Positions 27,800 to 35,835 of a stretch of DNA of 64,000 bases are shown here, piece after piece (the stretch's first letter is position 1; the number at the start of each line of letters is the position of its first letter). A program made the position numbers and the translations under genes. The notes under the pieces were generated by a model, which saw only the letters and a program-made list of their open reading frames with translations, was not told the DNA's origin and did no database searches. The DNA comes from Chitinophaga eiseniae. Lineage in GTDB: Bacteria > Bacteroidota > Bacteroidia > Chitinophagales > Chitinophagaceae. The stretch is from positions 1,474,336 through 1,538,335 of the forward strand of contig NZ_FUWZ01000001.1 in NCBI RefSeq assembly GCF_900167135.1, in the 5' to 3' direction.

Positions 27800-29131
27800 T
27801 CAGATCACTTTCCCTTTCCATTTACCACTTTTCAGGTACCAGGCGCTAAGCCCGAATATCAGTATCCAGTAAATGAAATCCGCACCCCATGCAAGATGCA
27901 GCGGGCTGCGCATCCTTTCTATCACGATATCGCAGTAAATCATATAGCCTACCACCGCCGTACACTCGGTCAGGAGGTTCATCCGCGTATTGCCCGTGCC
28001 GGTCACCCCACTGAGCACGACCGCCGCTACCGCCATCAGCAACGTGCTGAGCGTGATGATCCGGATAGACGGAATGGCCGCCGTAATCAGCGTAGCGTCG
28101 TTGGTGTAAATATGCAGCAAGGTATAGGGGAAGAGGTTCACCAATATACAGATGACGGTGGCGCAACCAAGACTGATGGCCACAATGTTTTTAATGACCT
28201 TAAATACAAGGTGCTCCTTGCCCTGCCCGATAATATTGCTGACCATCGTATTGCAGGTAGCGGCCAGTGCCCAGGTGAAAATGCCGAAAAAGCCAAAAAT
28301 GCTGCGCAGCATATTGGAAATGGCCAGCGGTCGCTCTCCCAGGTGCTCGATGAAAATAAAGAAGACAAACCAGCTGCCGATACTGAAAAGAAACTGCACG
28401 ATCAGCGGCGCGGACACATTGAGAATATTCCGGATGATCTCCCGGCGCGGCTTCAGGTAGGTAAATAAGCTATACCGGATATGGTACTTTTTCAGGAAAA
28501 TGATACTGAATGCCACCGAACAGCCGGTGATCTCCGCGATGATGGAAGCAATCGCCGCACCATTCAGCCCAAGGGCCGGCAACCCCAGCTTCCCGAAAAT
28601 CAGTGTATAGTCGAAAAGGATATTGACCGTTTCCTGGCACAGCGAAGTGACGGCCAGCACCCTGGAGTTGCCGCTGCCGATGTAGAAGGCATTGGCCATG
28701 CTCAGCATCATCAGGAAAGGCAGCCCCCAGATACGGATACGGATGAACGAAACCGCTGCCGAAAGGATCTCCTGGTTGTGCAGTGTTTTGGAGAAAAAAT
28801 AAGGCGCTACCGCCAGGGTTAGCAGGATGGCCGTCAGGGCAAAGACAGCGCCCACTTCCAGCCCGTTGGCGAAAAGCTGGCCGATACTGCTGTACTGCTG
28901 CTGCCCCGCCCGGCGGGCTATCAGCACCTGCAGGCCGTTGTTAAGCCCATAAGCGATCATATACATCACCAGGTAATAAATACCGGCAATACCGTTGGCC
29001 GCCAGCTCCAGCTCACCCAGCCGGCCCAGGAAAGCGGTGTTGGTCATATGGTTAAACTGGGGGATAATCAGTGCCAGACATATAGGGGCGGCAATTTTAA
29101 TGATCTGCCGGTTGTTAACTTCGAGTTGCAT
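27800..29131 (-). CDS. MATE-family efflux transporter
   Basis: 443 residues from MQLEVNNRQIIKIAAP; the upstream ATG at 29164 would overlap the -7 box. The chain has about twelve hydrophobic segments in two halves, with FNHMTNTAFLGRLGELELAANG near residue 27 corresponding to the MATE N-terminal signature. These proteins export organic cations or drugs using sodium or proton gradients. The substrate cannot be told. It ends four bases from the convergent TPR gene. Confidence 0.9.
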   Translation of the reverse strand: MQLEVNNRQIIKIAAPICLALIIPQFNHMTNTAFLGRLGELELAANGIAGIYYLVMYMIAYGLNNGLQVLIARRAGQQQYSSIGQLFANGLEVGAVFALTAILLTLAVAPYFFSKTLHNQEILSAAVSFIRIRIWGLPFLMMLSMANAFYIGSGNSRVLAVTSLCQETVNILFDYTLIFGKLGLPALGLNGAAIASIIAEITGCSVAFSIIFLKKYHIRYSLFTYLKPRREIIRNILNVSAPLIVQFLFSIGSWFVFFIFIEHLGERPLAISNMLRSIFGFFGIFTWALAATCNTMVSNIIGQGKEHLVFKVIKNIVAISLGCATVICILVNLFPYTLLHIYTNDATLITAAIPSIRIITLSTLLMAVAAVVLSGVTGTGNTRMNLLTECTAVVGYMIYCDIVIERMRSPLHLAWGADFIYWILIFGLSAWYLKSGKWKGKVI

Positions 29132-29161
29132 CGTGAAATGGGTCTGATATTCATCAAAAAA

Positions 29162-29169
29162 CAAAGATA
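29162..29169 (-). promoter_or_regulatory. -7 box of the MATE gene
   Basis: TATCTTTG on the minus strand, 30 bases upstream of the MATE ATG. No -33 TTG at usual spacing was found. Confidence 0.5.
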
Positions 29170-29225
29170 TAGCCTCACCAATTCACTAAAAAGATTATTA
29201 TTGTAATTCATTTGAATGGTAAAAT

Positions 29226-30101
29226 ATGCCCGTGGCTTACAACATCCATCCTGCATTTACAGTAGATGATGAAACCTTACTGGAGACCGATCTTACCGCC
29301 TGTCACCTGCTGGTGCTGGTAGGTAGCGGTACTTTCAGTTATGTGGTGTTTGATCCCGCAGCGAAAAAATTCCTGGCGCTTAAGTCCTATCATTTCCAGC
29401 CTCAGAAACTGGCCGTGGCCGACCTGGAGATGATTGAGGAGGTGTTCGACGCAGACAAACTGTTGTTTACCGCCTTCAAATCCATACTGCTGGCTTTTGA
29501 TATTGGCGGGGGCGTACTGGTGCCACAGGTATATTACATGCCTTCCCTGAAAAAAGAATATCTCCGCCTGTCACAACCCGAAAAAATGCAGGAGGCCATC
29601 CTGGCCGACCTGATGCCGGGACAACCGATGGTCAACATCTTCAGCGTGGACAAAGACCTGCTGGGATTCCTGCGTAAGGAATTTTCCACCGACCTCGTGG
29701 TACATGCCAATTCCGCGCTGCTGCAGGCTTACCCACTGGACCTGGACTACCGGGCGCCTGAAGGGATCGCTTTTGTACATGTACAGCGCCATACCTTCAC
29801 CCTCACCATCTACATAAACGGCAAACTTCTGATCCAGCAGGACGGTGAATACCAGGCAGGCCTGGACGTAGTGTACCAGCTGGTCAATACCCTGCGGCAG
29901 CTGGGACTGAACGAACGGGAGGTGAAAGTGAAGCTGGGAGGAGTAGTGGCTACTGACAGCGTGGTGTACCAGGAGATGTATAAATTCATACCCAGCCTGG
30001 AATGGGTACAACGATTACCGGGATTCAGCTATGTTACGCCCATGCAGGAAATTCCGGGCTATTATTTTCATAACCTGTATGCGTTAGCATTATGCGTATA
30101 A
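29226..30101 (+). CDS. DUF3822 family protein
   Basis: 291 residues. No signal peptide or membrane helix is visible. LLVLVGSGTFSYVVFDPAAKKFLALKSY near the N-terminus and IAFVHVQRHTFTLTIYINGKLLIQQDGE around residue 182 look like two related beta-beta-beta units of an actin-like ATPase fold, which is how I interpret DUF3822. No phosphate-binding glycine motif is obvious. The last ten bases overlap the start of rsmD, which implies translational coupling. The function is unknown. The gene is the first of the DUF3822-rsmD-coaD-thioesterase operon. Confidence 0.8.
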   Translation: MPVAYNIHPAFTVDDETLLETDLTACHLLVLVGSGTFSYVVFDPAAKKFLALKSYHFQPQKLAVADLEMIEEVFDADKLLFTAFKSILLAFDIGGGVLVPQVYYMPSLKKEYLRLSQPEKMQEAILADLMPGQPMVNIFSVDKDLLGFLRKEFSTDLVVHANSALLQAYPLDLDYRAPEGIAFVHVQRHTFTLTIYINGKLLIQQDGEYQAGLDVVYQLVNTLRQLGLNEREVKVKLGGVVATDSVVYQEMYKFIPSLEWVQRLPGFSYVTPMQEIPGYYFHNLYALALCV

Positions 30102-30646
30102 TCGGAGGAGAACGTGGGGGCAGAAAGATACAACCGCCTGCAAAAATGCCTAATACAAGGCCAACGACAGATATTGCCAAAGGCGGACTGTTTAATATCA
30201 TTGAGAACAACCTGGATATTCCTTCTTTAAAGACACTCGATATTTTTGGCGGTACCGGCAGCATCAGCTATGAACTGGCCTCCAGAGGCGCCACCGATAT
30301 GACCATCGTGGAGAAAGACCCGTCGATGGCTGAATTTATTACGAAAACAGCGCAGTTGCTGGACATCCCTTCCCTGAAAGTAGTACGGATGGATGTTTTT
30401 AAGTACCTGCAGCAATGCACGGAAAAATTCGATTTCATTTTTGCCGACCCGCCTTATGCCATGGACGCCATGTACAAACTGCCGGGGATCGTTTTTGAGC
30501 AGCAACTGCTCAACCCCGAAGGCTGGCTGGTCATTGAACATACCCGGCAAAACGACTTCCGGGACTATAGCTATTACCGCTCCGAAAGGAGCTACGGCGG
30601 TACTACCTTCTCGATCTTTATTAACCGGGAAGAGCTGAAACGCTGA
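30092..30646 (+). CDS. rsmD: 16S rRNA (guanine-966-N2)-methyltransferase
   Basis: 184 residues. The start MRIIGGERGGRKIQPPAK and TRPTTDIAKGGLFNII are conserved in RsmD. LDIFGGTGSISYELASRGA is the SAM-binding motif I, and FIFADPPYAM contains the DPPY catalytic motif of amino-group methyltransferases. RsmD methylates G966 (E. coli numbering) in 16S rRNA. It overlaps the DUF3822 gene by ten bases and is followed 28 bases later by coaD, the rsmD-coaD order seen in many bacteria. Confidence 0.95.
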   Translation: MRIIGGERGGRKIQPPAKMPNTRPTTDIAKGGLFNIIENNLDIPSLKTLDIFGGTGSISYELASRGATDMTIVEKDPSMAEFITKTAQLLDIPSLKVVRMDVFKYLQQCTEKFDFIFADPPYAMDAMYKLPGIVFEQQLLNPEGWLVIEHTRQNDFRDYSYYRSERSYGGTTFSIFINREELKR

Positions 30647-30674
30647 TCCGTTATCATAAATACTTCAACTTTCC

Positions 30675-31151
30675 ATGAGGACTTGTTTATTTCCGGGCAC
30701 TTTCGATCCCATTACGCTGGGCCATACCGATATCATCAACCGGGGGCTGGACCTGTTTGACCGCCTGGTGGTAGGCATCGGCACCAACAGCAGCAAAACA
30801 CCGATGTTTGCACTGGAAGAGCGTATTGCCTGGATCAGGGAGATCTATAAAGAGGACCCGAGGGTGGAAGTGGCCGTCTACCAGGGGCTTACCATCAACT
30901 TCTGCAAGGAAATCGGGGCTAATTTTATCCTGCGCGGTATCCGGTATGTGAGTGACTTCGAGTATGAAAAAGCCATCGCTGACGTGAACCGGACCATCGC
31001 TCCTGAGATAGAAACGATTTTCCTGACCACTACGCCGCAATATTCCAGTGTGGCCTCTACGCTGGTGCGGGATATCTACCGCCACGGCGGCGATGTGGAA
31101 CCGTTCCTGCACAAAGTGGTGCTGGAAGGACTCAAAAAACACAAGCTATAA
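30675..31151 (+). CDS. coaD: Pantetheine-phosphate adenylyltransferase
   Basis: 158 residues, the normal length. FPGTFDPITLGHTDIINRG carries the nucleotidyltransferase TxGH motif at 14-17, FILRGIRYVSDFEYEKAIAD is the substrate-binding region, and YSSVASTLVRDIYRHGGDV corresponds to the ISSTxVR motif. CoaD adenylates 4'-phosphopantetheine to dephospho-CoA, the substrate of CoaE encoded at 8256-8852. It sits between rsmD and the thioesterase gene with short gaps. Confidence 0.97.
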   Translation: MRTCLFPGTFDPITLGHTDIINRGLDLFDRLVVGIGTNSSKTPMFALEERIAWIREIYKEDPRVEVAVYQGLTINFCKEIGANFILRGIRYVSDFEYEKAIADVNRTIAPEIETIFLTTTPQYSSVASTLVRDIYRHGGDVEPFLHKVVLEGLKKHKL

Positions 31152-31168
31152 CTGATAAAGTACTTTTT

Positions 31169-31600
31169 ATGAAAACGATCTGGCATTCCCTGGACGTATC
31201 ATTGGACACGCTCAATGAGCTGGGGGAGAATACCATGGGAGCGTACCTGGGAATGGAGTTTACCGAAATAGGCCCGAATTACCTGAGAATGATGATGCCG
31301 GTAGACCACCGTACCAAACAGCCTTACGGACTGCTGCATGGCGGAGCCTCTGTGGCGCTGGCGGAAACCGTGGGCAGCATGGCTTCCGCGTTGATCATCG
31401 ACCCGGAAAAACAAATGTGCGTGGGCATGGAAATCAGCGCCAATCACCTGCGCGCTGTGAAAGAGGGCTATGTGCACGCTATTGCCAGCCCGCTGCACAT
31501 AGGCGCTACCAGCCATGTGTGGGATATCCGCATAACGGACGACCAGCATAAGCTCATCTGTGTGAGCCGGCTGACCATGGCTATTCTGGCTAAAAGATAA
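31169..31600 (+). CDS. Hotdog-fold thioesterase (PaaI/MenI type)
   Basis: 143 residues. The core QPYGLLHGGASVALAETVGSMAS holds the HGG and the catalytic AE pair of the hotdog thioesterases related to PaaI, MenI (YdiI) and EntH. VGMEISANHLRAVKEG and IRITDDQHKLICVSRLTMAIL complete the domain. These enzymes hydrolyse aromatic or DHNA-type acyl-CoA esters. The CoA link fits its position 17 bases after coaD, but the actual substrate is unknown. A 15-bp hairpin terminates the operon. Confidence 0.9.
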   Translation: MKTIWHSLDVSLDTLNELGENTMGAYLGMEFTEIGPNYLRMMMPVDHRTKQPYGLLHGGASVALAETVGSMASALIIDPEKQMCVGMEISANHLRAVKEGYVHAIASPLHIGATSHVWDIRITDDQHKLICVSRLTMAILAKR

Positions 31601-31605
31601 TCACG

Positions 31606-31643
31606 GACATCGATGGCTTACCTGCAGATAAGCCATCGATGTC
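31606..31643. terminator. Hairpin between the thioesterase and NUDIX genes
   Basis: A 15-bp perfect stem (GACATCGATGGCTTA, 31606-31620, with 31629-31643) between convergent genes. It lacks a T-run, so it may work poorly as an intrinsic terminator. Confidence 0.6.
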
Positions 31644-31661
31644 TATAAAGTAAATAGGTGA

Positions 31662-32282
31662 TTATAATCCTTCCACTTTGAATACCTCCCGGATATTTTC
31701 GTAGGAGTATTTGAGGTACTTCTCCACGTTTTCCGGTTTCACCCATTCTATATCCTGGATATCTTCTTCAATCTGTGGCACGGTCAGCTCCGTACCGGTG
31801 AACTGCATCCGGTACCAGTGGGTATGTTTCAGTACCTTCTTTGTCTTCATGGGATAGTAATGAAACGTTTCCGTGATTTTATGGGTCAGGGCGATGGTAT
31901 GCAACCCGGTTTCCTCCGCGACTTCGCGGACTGCACAGGTTTCAAGGTCTTCACCGGGGTCCTGCTTGCCTTTGGGGAGGTCCCATTTTCCCCGGCGGAA
32001 CATCATCAGCACTTCGCCTGCGGGATTGGTGATCAGGCCGCCGGCCGCCACCAGCACCGTAAAATGAAGAGACACCTTTTTAAACAGCTGTTTCACATCT
32101 TCAGTGATAAACACAGCTGCTTCCTTTTTGCCTTCTTCCATCTTCTGCAACACTTTGGTTATCTTCTCCGTATCAGGGTTCAGGTAAACCTTGGCCCCGT
32201 TGCTGCCTGCCGGTATGTTTTGTTCACTTTCGCTGATAATGAGGGGGCGCTCATTCAGGTAGATCGTCATGTTTGCTTGCAT
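31662..32282 (-). CDS. NUDIX hydrolase
   Basis: 206 residues from the ATG at 32282 (another at 32270). The Nudix box is complete: GKQDPGEDLETCAVREVAEE, followed by TGL, with the REVAEE metal-binding glutamates. The NUDIX domain covers about 70-205 and is preceded by an N-terminal segment of about 70 residues with a small beta-rich part. NUDIX enzymes hydrolyse nucleoside diphosphates linked to another group. The substrate is not predictable here. The promoter -7 box at 32287-32294 is four bases from the first ATG. Confidence 0.92.
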   Translation of the reverse strand: MQANMTIYLNERPLIISESEQNIPAGSNGAKVYLNPDTEKITKVLQKMEEGKKEAAVFITEDVKQLFKKVSLHFTVLVAAGGLITNPAGEVLMMFRRGKWDLPKGKQDPGEDLETCAVREVAEETGLHTIALTHKITETFHYYPMKTKKVLKHTHWYRMQFTGTELTVPQIEEDIQDIEWVKPENVEKYLKYSYENIREVFKVEGL

Positions 32283-32286
32283 GGTA

Positions 32287-32294
32287 CAAATTTA
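32287..32294 (-). promoter_or_regulatory. -7 box of the NUDIX gene
   Basis: TAAATTTG on the minus strand matches TAnnTTTG and is four bases from the ATG at 32282. The box lies just outside the left arm of the inverted repeat at 32296-32393. Confidence 0.55.
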
Positions 32295-32295
32295 G

Positions 32296-32393
32296 ACATT
32301 TGGTTATTTGGACATTTATATATTTTGGATTTAAGGAAGGCACGTTCAAATATCGATGTATCAAAATATCAATGTATCTAAATAACCAAATGT
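32296..32393. repeat. Inverted repeat separating mirror-image promoters
   Basis: ACATTTGGTTATTT at 32296-32309 pairs perfectly with 32380-32393. Each arm is followed outward, within one to two bases, by a -7 box of a divergent gene. Inside the right half is a 16-base tandem repeat (32351-32366, 32367-32382; TATCGATGTATCAAAA-type). Confidence 0.75.
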
Positions 32394-32395
32394 TT

Positions 32396-32403
32396 TAACT
32401 TTG
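32396..32403 (+). promoter_or_regulatory. -7 box of pyrE
   Basis: TAACTTTG matches TAnnTTTG and ends seven bases before the pyrE ATG, predicting a leaderless or near-leaderless transcript. Confidence 0.6.
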
Positions 32404-32410
32404 GCGCCGT

Positions 32411-33046
32411 ATGAGTACAGTAAGCGAAAAACAAGTAGCAGAAAAACTGCTGCAGGTGCAGGCCGTAAAGTTGAGCCCTGCCCAGCCTTTTACATGGGCC
32501 TCCGGCTGGAAATCCCCCATCTATTGCGATAACCGGAAGCTGTTGTCCTTTCCGTATGTGCGGGACTATATCAAATCCGAGTTGTGCAATACCGTATTTG
32601 AAACATACCCGGATGCTGCAGTGATTGCCGGCGTGGCTACTGCCGGTATTCCTCACGGCGCACTGGTGGCTGATCAGCTGAAACTGCCATTTATTTACGT
32701 TCGTTCCAAGCCGAAAGAACACGGCATGGGCAACCAGATCGAAGGCGTATTACAGCCCGGCCAGCAGGTAGTAGTGGTGGAAGACCTGATCTCCACCGGC
32801 AAAAGCAGCCTTGAGGCGGTACAGGCGATCCGTGCTGCCGGCGGCGAAGTGATCGGCATGGTGTCTATCTTCAACTATGGTTTTGATGTGGCGGTAAAAG
32901 CTTTCGAAGCTGCCGGTGTACCGTTTAAATCGCTGAGCAATTACAACGCGATGATTGCCCTGGCAGAAGAGAAAGGCATTGTTTCCGGGGATGAGATCAG
33001 CACCCTGCAGGCCTGGAGAACAGCGCCGGACCAATGGGGTAAATAG
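32411..33046 (+). CDS. pyrE: Orotate phosphoribosyltransferase
   Basis: 211 residues. FTWASGWKSPIYCDNRKLL is the orotate-binding opening of PyrE, GVATAGIPHGALVAD the PRPP loop, and VVVVEDLISTGKSSLEA the PRPP signature (about 117-133). It joins orotate to PRPP to form OMP in pyrimidine synthesis. Length is normal. It is divergent from the NUDIX gene across the inverted repeat, and the HMA protein gene follows 42 bases downstream. Confidence 0.97.
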   Translation: MSTVSEKQVAEKLLQVQAVKLSPAQPFTWASGWKSPIYCDNRKLLSFPYVRDYIKSELCNTVFETYPDAAVIAGVATAGIPHGALVADQLKLPFIYVRSKPKEHGMGNQIEGVLQPGQQVVVVEDLISTGKSSLEAVQAIRAAGGEVIGMVSIFNYGFDVAVKAFEAAGVPFKSLSNYNAMIALAEEKGIVSGDEISTLQAWRTAPDQWGK

Positions 33047-33088
33047 GATATTACTTTTTTTGTATATTCGGTTGTCAAAATCTATACT

Positions 33089-33463
33089 ATGCGTATCGTA
33101 AAATTAGTAATGCTGTTCCTGCTGGCGAGCGTAAGCGTGGCCATGGCCCAGCAGAAGAAAAAAGCCCTGCTGACTGCTAAGATCAGTACGCCAACTGTGC
33201 AGTGTGAGTCCTGCAAAAACCGTATTGAAAGATACATGTCCCAGGAAGAAGGCGTGGAGTCTGTAAAAGTGGATTATAAAAAACATGTGACGACTGTCAA
33301 ATACTGGGATGACCGTACGAATATCGAAAACGTTAAAACAGGTATTGCCAATGCCGGTTATGACGCTGATAACGTAACTGCCAACCCGGAAAGTTATGCT
33401 AAACTGCCCAAATGCTGCAAAAAGCCGGAAGATGGCGGCGGCATGGAAAAGAAAAAGCACTAA
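33089..33463 (+). CDS. Periplasmic heavy-metal-associated (HMA) domain protein
   Basis: 124 residues. A signal peptide (MRIVKLVMLFLLASVSVAMAQ) precedes an HMA ferredoxin-like fold with C39-E-S-C42 in VQCESCKNRIERYMSQEEGV. That CxxC differs from the GMTCxxC of copper chaperones but keeps the metal-binding spacing. A further pair of adjacent cysteines (KCCKK) lies in the C-terminal extension. The protein probably binds a soft metal ion or a disulfide in the periplasm. It lies 42 bases downstream of pyrE. Confidence 0.85.
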   Translation: MRIVKLVMLFLLASVSVAMAQQKKKALLTAKISTPTVQCESCKNRIERYMSQEEGVESVKVDYKKHVTTVKYWDDRTNIENVKTGIANAGYDADNVTANPESYAKLPKCCKKPEDGGGMEKKKH

Positions 33464-33481
33464 GTCTTTATATCATAACAG

Positions 33482-33515
33482 CACCCGGGAAAGTACCCCT
33501 TCCCGGGTGTTTTAT
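33482..33515 (+). terminator. Terminator after the HMA gene
   Basis: Stem CACCCGGGA / TCCCGGGTG (33482-33490, 33501-33509) with a T-run, 18 bases past the stop codon. Confidence 0.85.
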
Positions 33516-33652
33516 TAGCCTGTAATTCCCCCCGTTACTTCCCCCAAATTGCCCGAATTGCTCAATTTTTCAACTTTTTCGCTATTTCCTGCATTCTCTT
33601 TAACCCGTTCAAGCATCATTTAGGCGCATTACAGCAGCTGCTGGCAGCTGTA

Positions 33653-34120
33653 TTGCCCGCTGATCTGCCGGCCACCCTTCAGAAAATCGGGACTTCCCAG
33701 ATGGACATGTACACGGGCAGCCTGTCACCCGAAACTATTTTTGAGGAAATTATCACGCAGCTGACAGCACGGGGCCTGCACCTGCCGAAGACCTTCGCTA
33801 CTGCCATAAAGGAGCGGCATGGGTATATGGAGGTAACGCTGGCCGATACCTCCCGCTGGGTGCTGCGGTTGTCGGACGATCCGGAACGGTATGTCCATCT
33901 GCATCCGGGGCGGTACAGCCCGCATACGTTGCGCATCAAGGCGGCAGCGTTGAAAACAGCCATGGCTTACACGGCGGCTGCCAGGAACGGACAGCTCAGC
34001 GGGGAACTGCTGCCGGACATGAATGCTGTCCGGGCAGTGGCGGGGTTGTCGCCGGTGCGGAGCCTTGAGGACGCACAACACCTATTGAAAATTATCCATT
34101 TGATGTCCGGTTCCTGGTAA
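33653..34120 (+). CDS. Hypothetical protein, start codon unclear
   Basis: At least 155 residues, without a recognised family. The frame is open from 33479, yet has no ATG or GTG until 33701. The TTG at 33653 is the only ordinary alternative start upstream. The reading before it (NPFKHHLGALQQLLAAVLPA) looks protein-like and would extend the gene to an ATT at 33593. The sequence has an amphipathic middle (FATAIKERHGYMEVTLADTS) and a helical end (AAALKTAMAYTAAARNGQL). No signal peptide, membrane helix or catalytic motif is seen. It may be a live gene with an unusual start or a copy that lost its start codon. Confidence 0.5.
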   Translation: MPADLPATLQKIGTSQMDMYTGSLSPETIFEEIITQLTARGLHLPKTFATAIKERHGYMEVTLADTSRWVLRLSDDPERYVHLHPGRYSPHTLRIKAAALKTAMAYTAAARNGQLSGELLPDMNAVRAVAGLSPVRSLEDAQHLLKIIHLMSGSW

Positions 34121-34278
34121 TTCCAGCAATCCCGGGACTGACGCCTCCCGGCAATGATGTTATTTTACCGAAATTGCTGGAGTTTTGAAGAATTGTCCGT
34201 TCCAGGTGACAAAATTTGTATGGGGTGAATGCCGGAATGCGCGCTTTCCGTGAAGGTACCTTTGAGCGTTGTCGTTCA

Positions 34279-34734
34279 TTAGAAAAAATTCAGCGCCTGC
34301 CTGGTTTCGCATTTAATGGGGAAGGGGATGAAAATACCACCTTTGCCCACTTTACAGTTACCGGTGGCTTTAATGGTGACTTCTTTACTGGAGAAAGCCG
34401 TAAAGGCATTTTTCAGCACATTGGCCATGTTGACTTCCAGTTTCACCGGGAAATAAAAAGTGTCCTTTGCGGGGATGTTGATCATGGTGTCCTGCAGGGA
34501 ACGGCCGACTTCGGTATCGTCAAAATAAACATTAAAGTTGGCGTCTTTCAGTTTCAACTGATAATTGTTTGGGTTGTAGTATGCCAGGGTCAGCCGTACA
34601 ATACTTTTGGACATACCCATCTCATCCATTTGCAGATTAGCGACTCTTACAAACTCCAAATCCTTCATTTTCTCGCATGAGCTCGTTAGCCCCCAGGTGG
34701 CGATAATGATCAAAATCAGACGGATTGTTTTCAT
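34279..34734 (-). CDS. LEA14-like (LEA type 2) lipoprotein
   Basis: 151 residues. MKTIRLILIIIATWGLTSSC is a lipoprotein signal with cysteine 20. The rest resembles a LEA-2/WHy domain: VRLTLAYYNPNNYQLKLKDAN, DTFYFPVKLEV and VTIKATGNCKVG, an immunoglobulin-like sandwich related to plant LEA14 and found in bacterial envelope proteins. NPN near the first strand is the family hallmark. It may bind lipids or protect the envelope under stress. That is inference from the family. It is monocistronic. Confidence 0.85.
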   Translation of the reverse strand: MKTIRLILIIIATWGLTSSCEKMKDLEFVRVANLQMDEMGMSKSIVRLTLAYYNPNNYQLKLKDANFNVYFDDTEVGRSLQDTMINIPAKDTFYFPVKLEVNMANVLKNAFTAFSSKEVTIKATGNCKVGKGGIFIPFPIKCETRQALNFF

Positions 34735-35151
34735 TGTATAACGGTGAACTTTTAATCTTCAAACCTACTGTAAAGGTTTTATTTATCAAAAATACAGAAA
34801 CGAATTGGGAAACATTTAACGGGGAAGTTATGGTGGAGCCGGGTAGGGGAGTTATTTGTATAATCTAAAAAATAAATATTTAAATTTTTTTTCTTTACAA
34901 TTCTTTTTTATCTTTAAAACCCTCTCTGAGCTTGCTTAAAATCATCGCGCAAGCAACTAATTTCTTTAGTATTTTTGCATTTGTCTGCCATTTTACTTTA
35001 ATCGATGAAATACTAATTTCGTTAGCATATGAATAACTTTTCTATGAATTGTTATCCAGTTACTTGAAATTAATTATTAAGTAGATAACTCTAAGTAGAT
35101 CAGCAGCTGTAACTATTCATTTCCGCACTGGCGGGCAAAAATTTTGACATT
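34735..35151. other. 417-base AT-rich gap before the wbqC gene
   Basis: It holds the paired CTAA-N5-TTAG dyads and a -7 box annotated separately. No credible coding frame and no strong hairpin are seen. Confidence 0.5.
34956..35028 (+). promoter_or_regulatory. Operator-like dyad pair upstream of wbqC
   Basis: A 17-base direct repeat occurs at 34956-34972 and 35012-35028 with two mismatches. Each copy contains the interrupted palindrome CTAA-N5-TTAG (34957-34969, 35013-35025), spaced 56 bases. A -7 box TATTTTTG at 34970-34977 follows directly after the first dyad, so a bound protein could block polymerase. Confidence 0.5.
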
Positions 35152-35781
35152 ATGACAGAGAATGCAAAAAGTGAAGTACTATTAATTGAATCACAGTATT
35201 TTCCGCCGATTAGCTTCTACAAAACTTTAATTAACCACAATATATTACAGATTGAGAAATATGAGCACTATCAAAAGCTCAGTTATCGGAACCGTTGTTA
35301 CCTCGCTGGCCCGAATGGCCGTATGATTTTAAGTGTGCCGCTCACCCGGGGGAAAAATCAGCGGACCGTTATGAAGGATGTTCGGATCAGCAATGAGGAG
35401 AAATGGCAGTCGCTGCATTGGAAAACGCTCGTGTCTGCTTATCGCCGCTCTCCCTGGTTTGAATATTATGAAGAAGATATGCAGGGGCTGTTTGAAAAAC
35501 CGTTCCATTTTCTGCTCGATTGGAACATGGCCTGTTTCGAATGGGTGAATAGCAAGCTCGGCATTAATCCGGTCGTTCGGTTCACCGAAAGTTACCAAAA
35601 GGATGTGCCCGGTGTAACAGATGCGCGTGAACTGATTTTGCCCAATACCCCTGCAACGGAAGAGGCGCCGCAATACACCCAGGTGTTCCAGGAACGCGTC
35701 GGTTTCCTGCCTGATCTGAGCATTCTGGACCTGCTTTTTTGCGAAGGAAAACAGTCAATGTCGGTCATCAATAATGCTTAA
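35152..35781 (+). CDS. WbqC-family protein
   Basis: 209 residues. ESQYFPPISFYKTLINHNILQI and KLSYRNRCYLAGPNGRMILSVPL are typical of WbqC-like proteins, followed by KTLVSAYRRSPWFEYYEEDMQ. WbqC was named from O-antigen clusters. The family is a predicted enzyme of surface polysaccharide or amino-sugar metabolism, but its reaction is not established to my knowledge. The gene is monocistronic, with a long leader containing two operator-like dyads, and no polysaccharide genes are nearby. Confidence 0.85.
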   Translation: MTENAKSEVLLIESQYFPPISFYKTLINHNILQIEKYEHYQKLSYRNRCYLAGPNGRMILSVPLTRGKNQRTVMKDVRISNEEKWQSLHWKTLVSAYRRSPWFEYYEEDMQGLFEKPFHFLLDWNMACFEWVNSKLGINPVVRFTESYQKDVPGVTDARELILPNTPATEEAPQYTQVFQERVGFLPDLSILDLLFCEGKQSMSVINNA

Positions 35782-35805
35782 TAAATATTAAATAAATTTA
35801 TTTAA

Positions 35806-35835
35806 TTGGTTGATTTATAATTGTTTGTATATTTG
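35806..35835 (+). promoter_or_regulatory. Promoter of the arginine decarboxylase gene
   Basis: TTG at 35806-35808, a 19-base spacer and TATATTTG at 35828-35835 fit the Bacteroidetes consensus. A second -7-like box TAGCTTTG is at 35904-35911. The leader from the first promoter is about 185 bases. Confidence 0.6.

Noticed and set aside
34735..35151. A riboswitch in the long leader of wbqC
   Set aside because: No stable conserved-looking fold is visible, and the main structure is short palindromic repeats that look like protein-binding sites.
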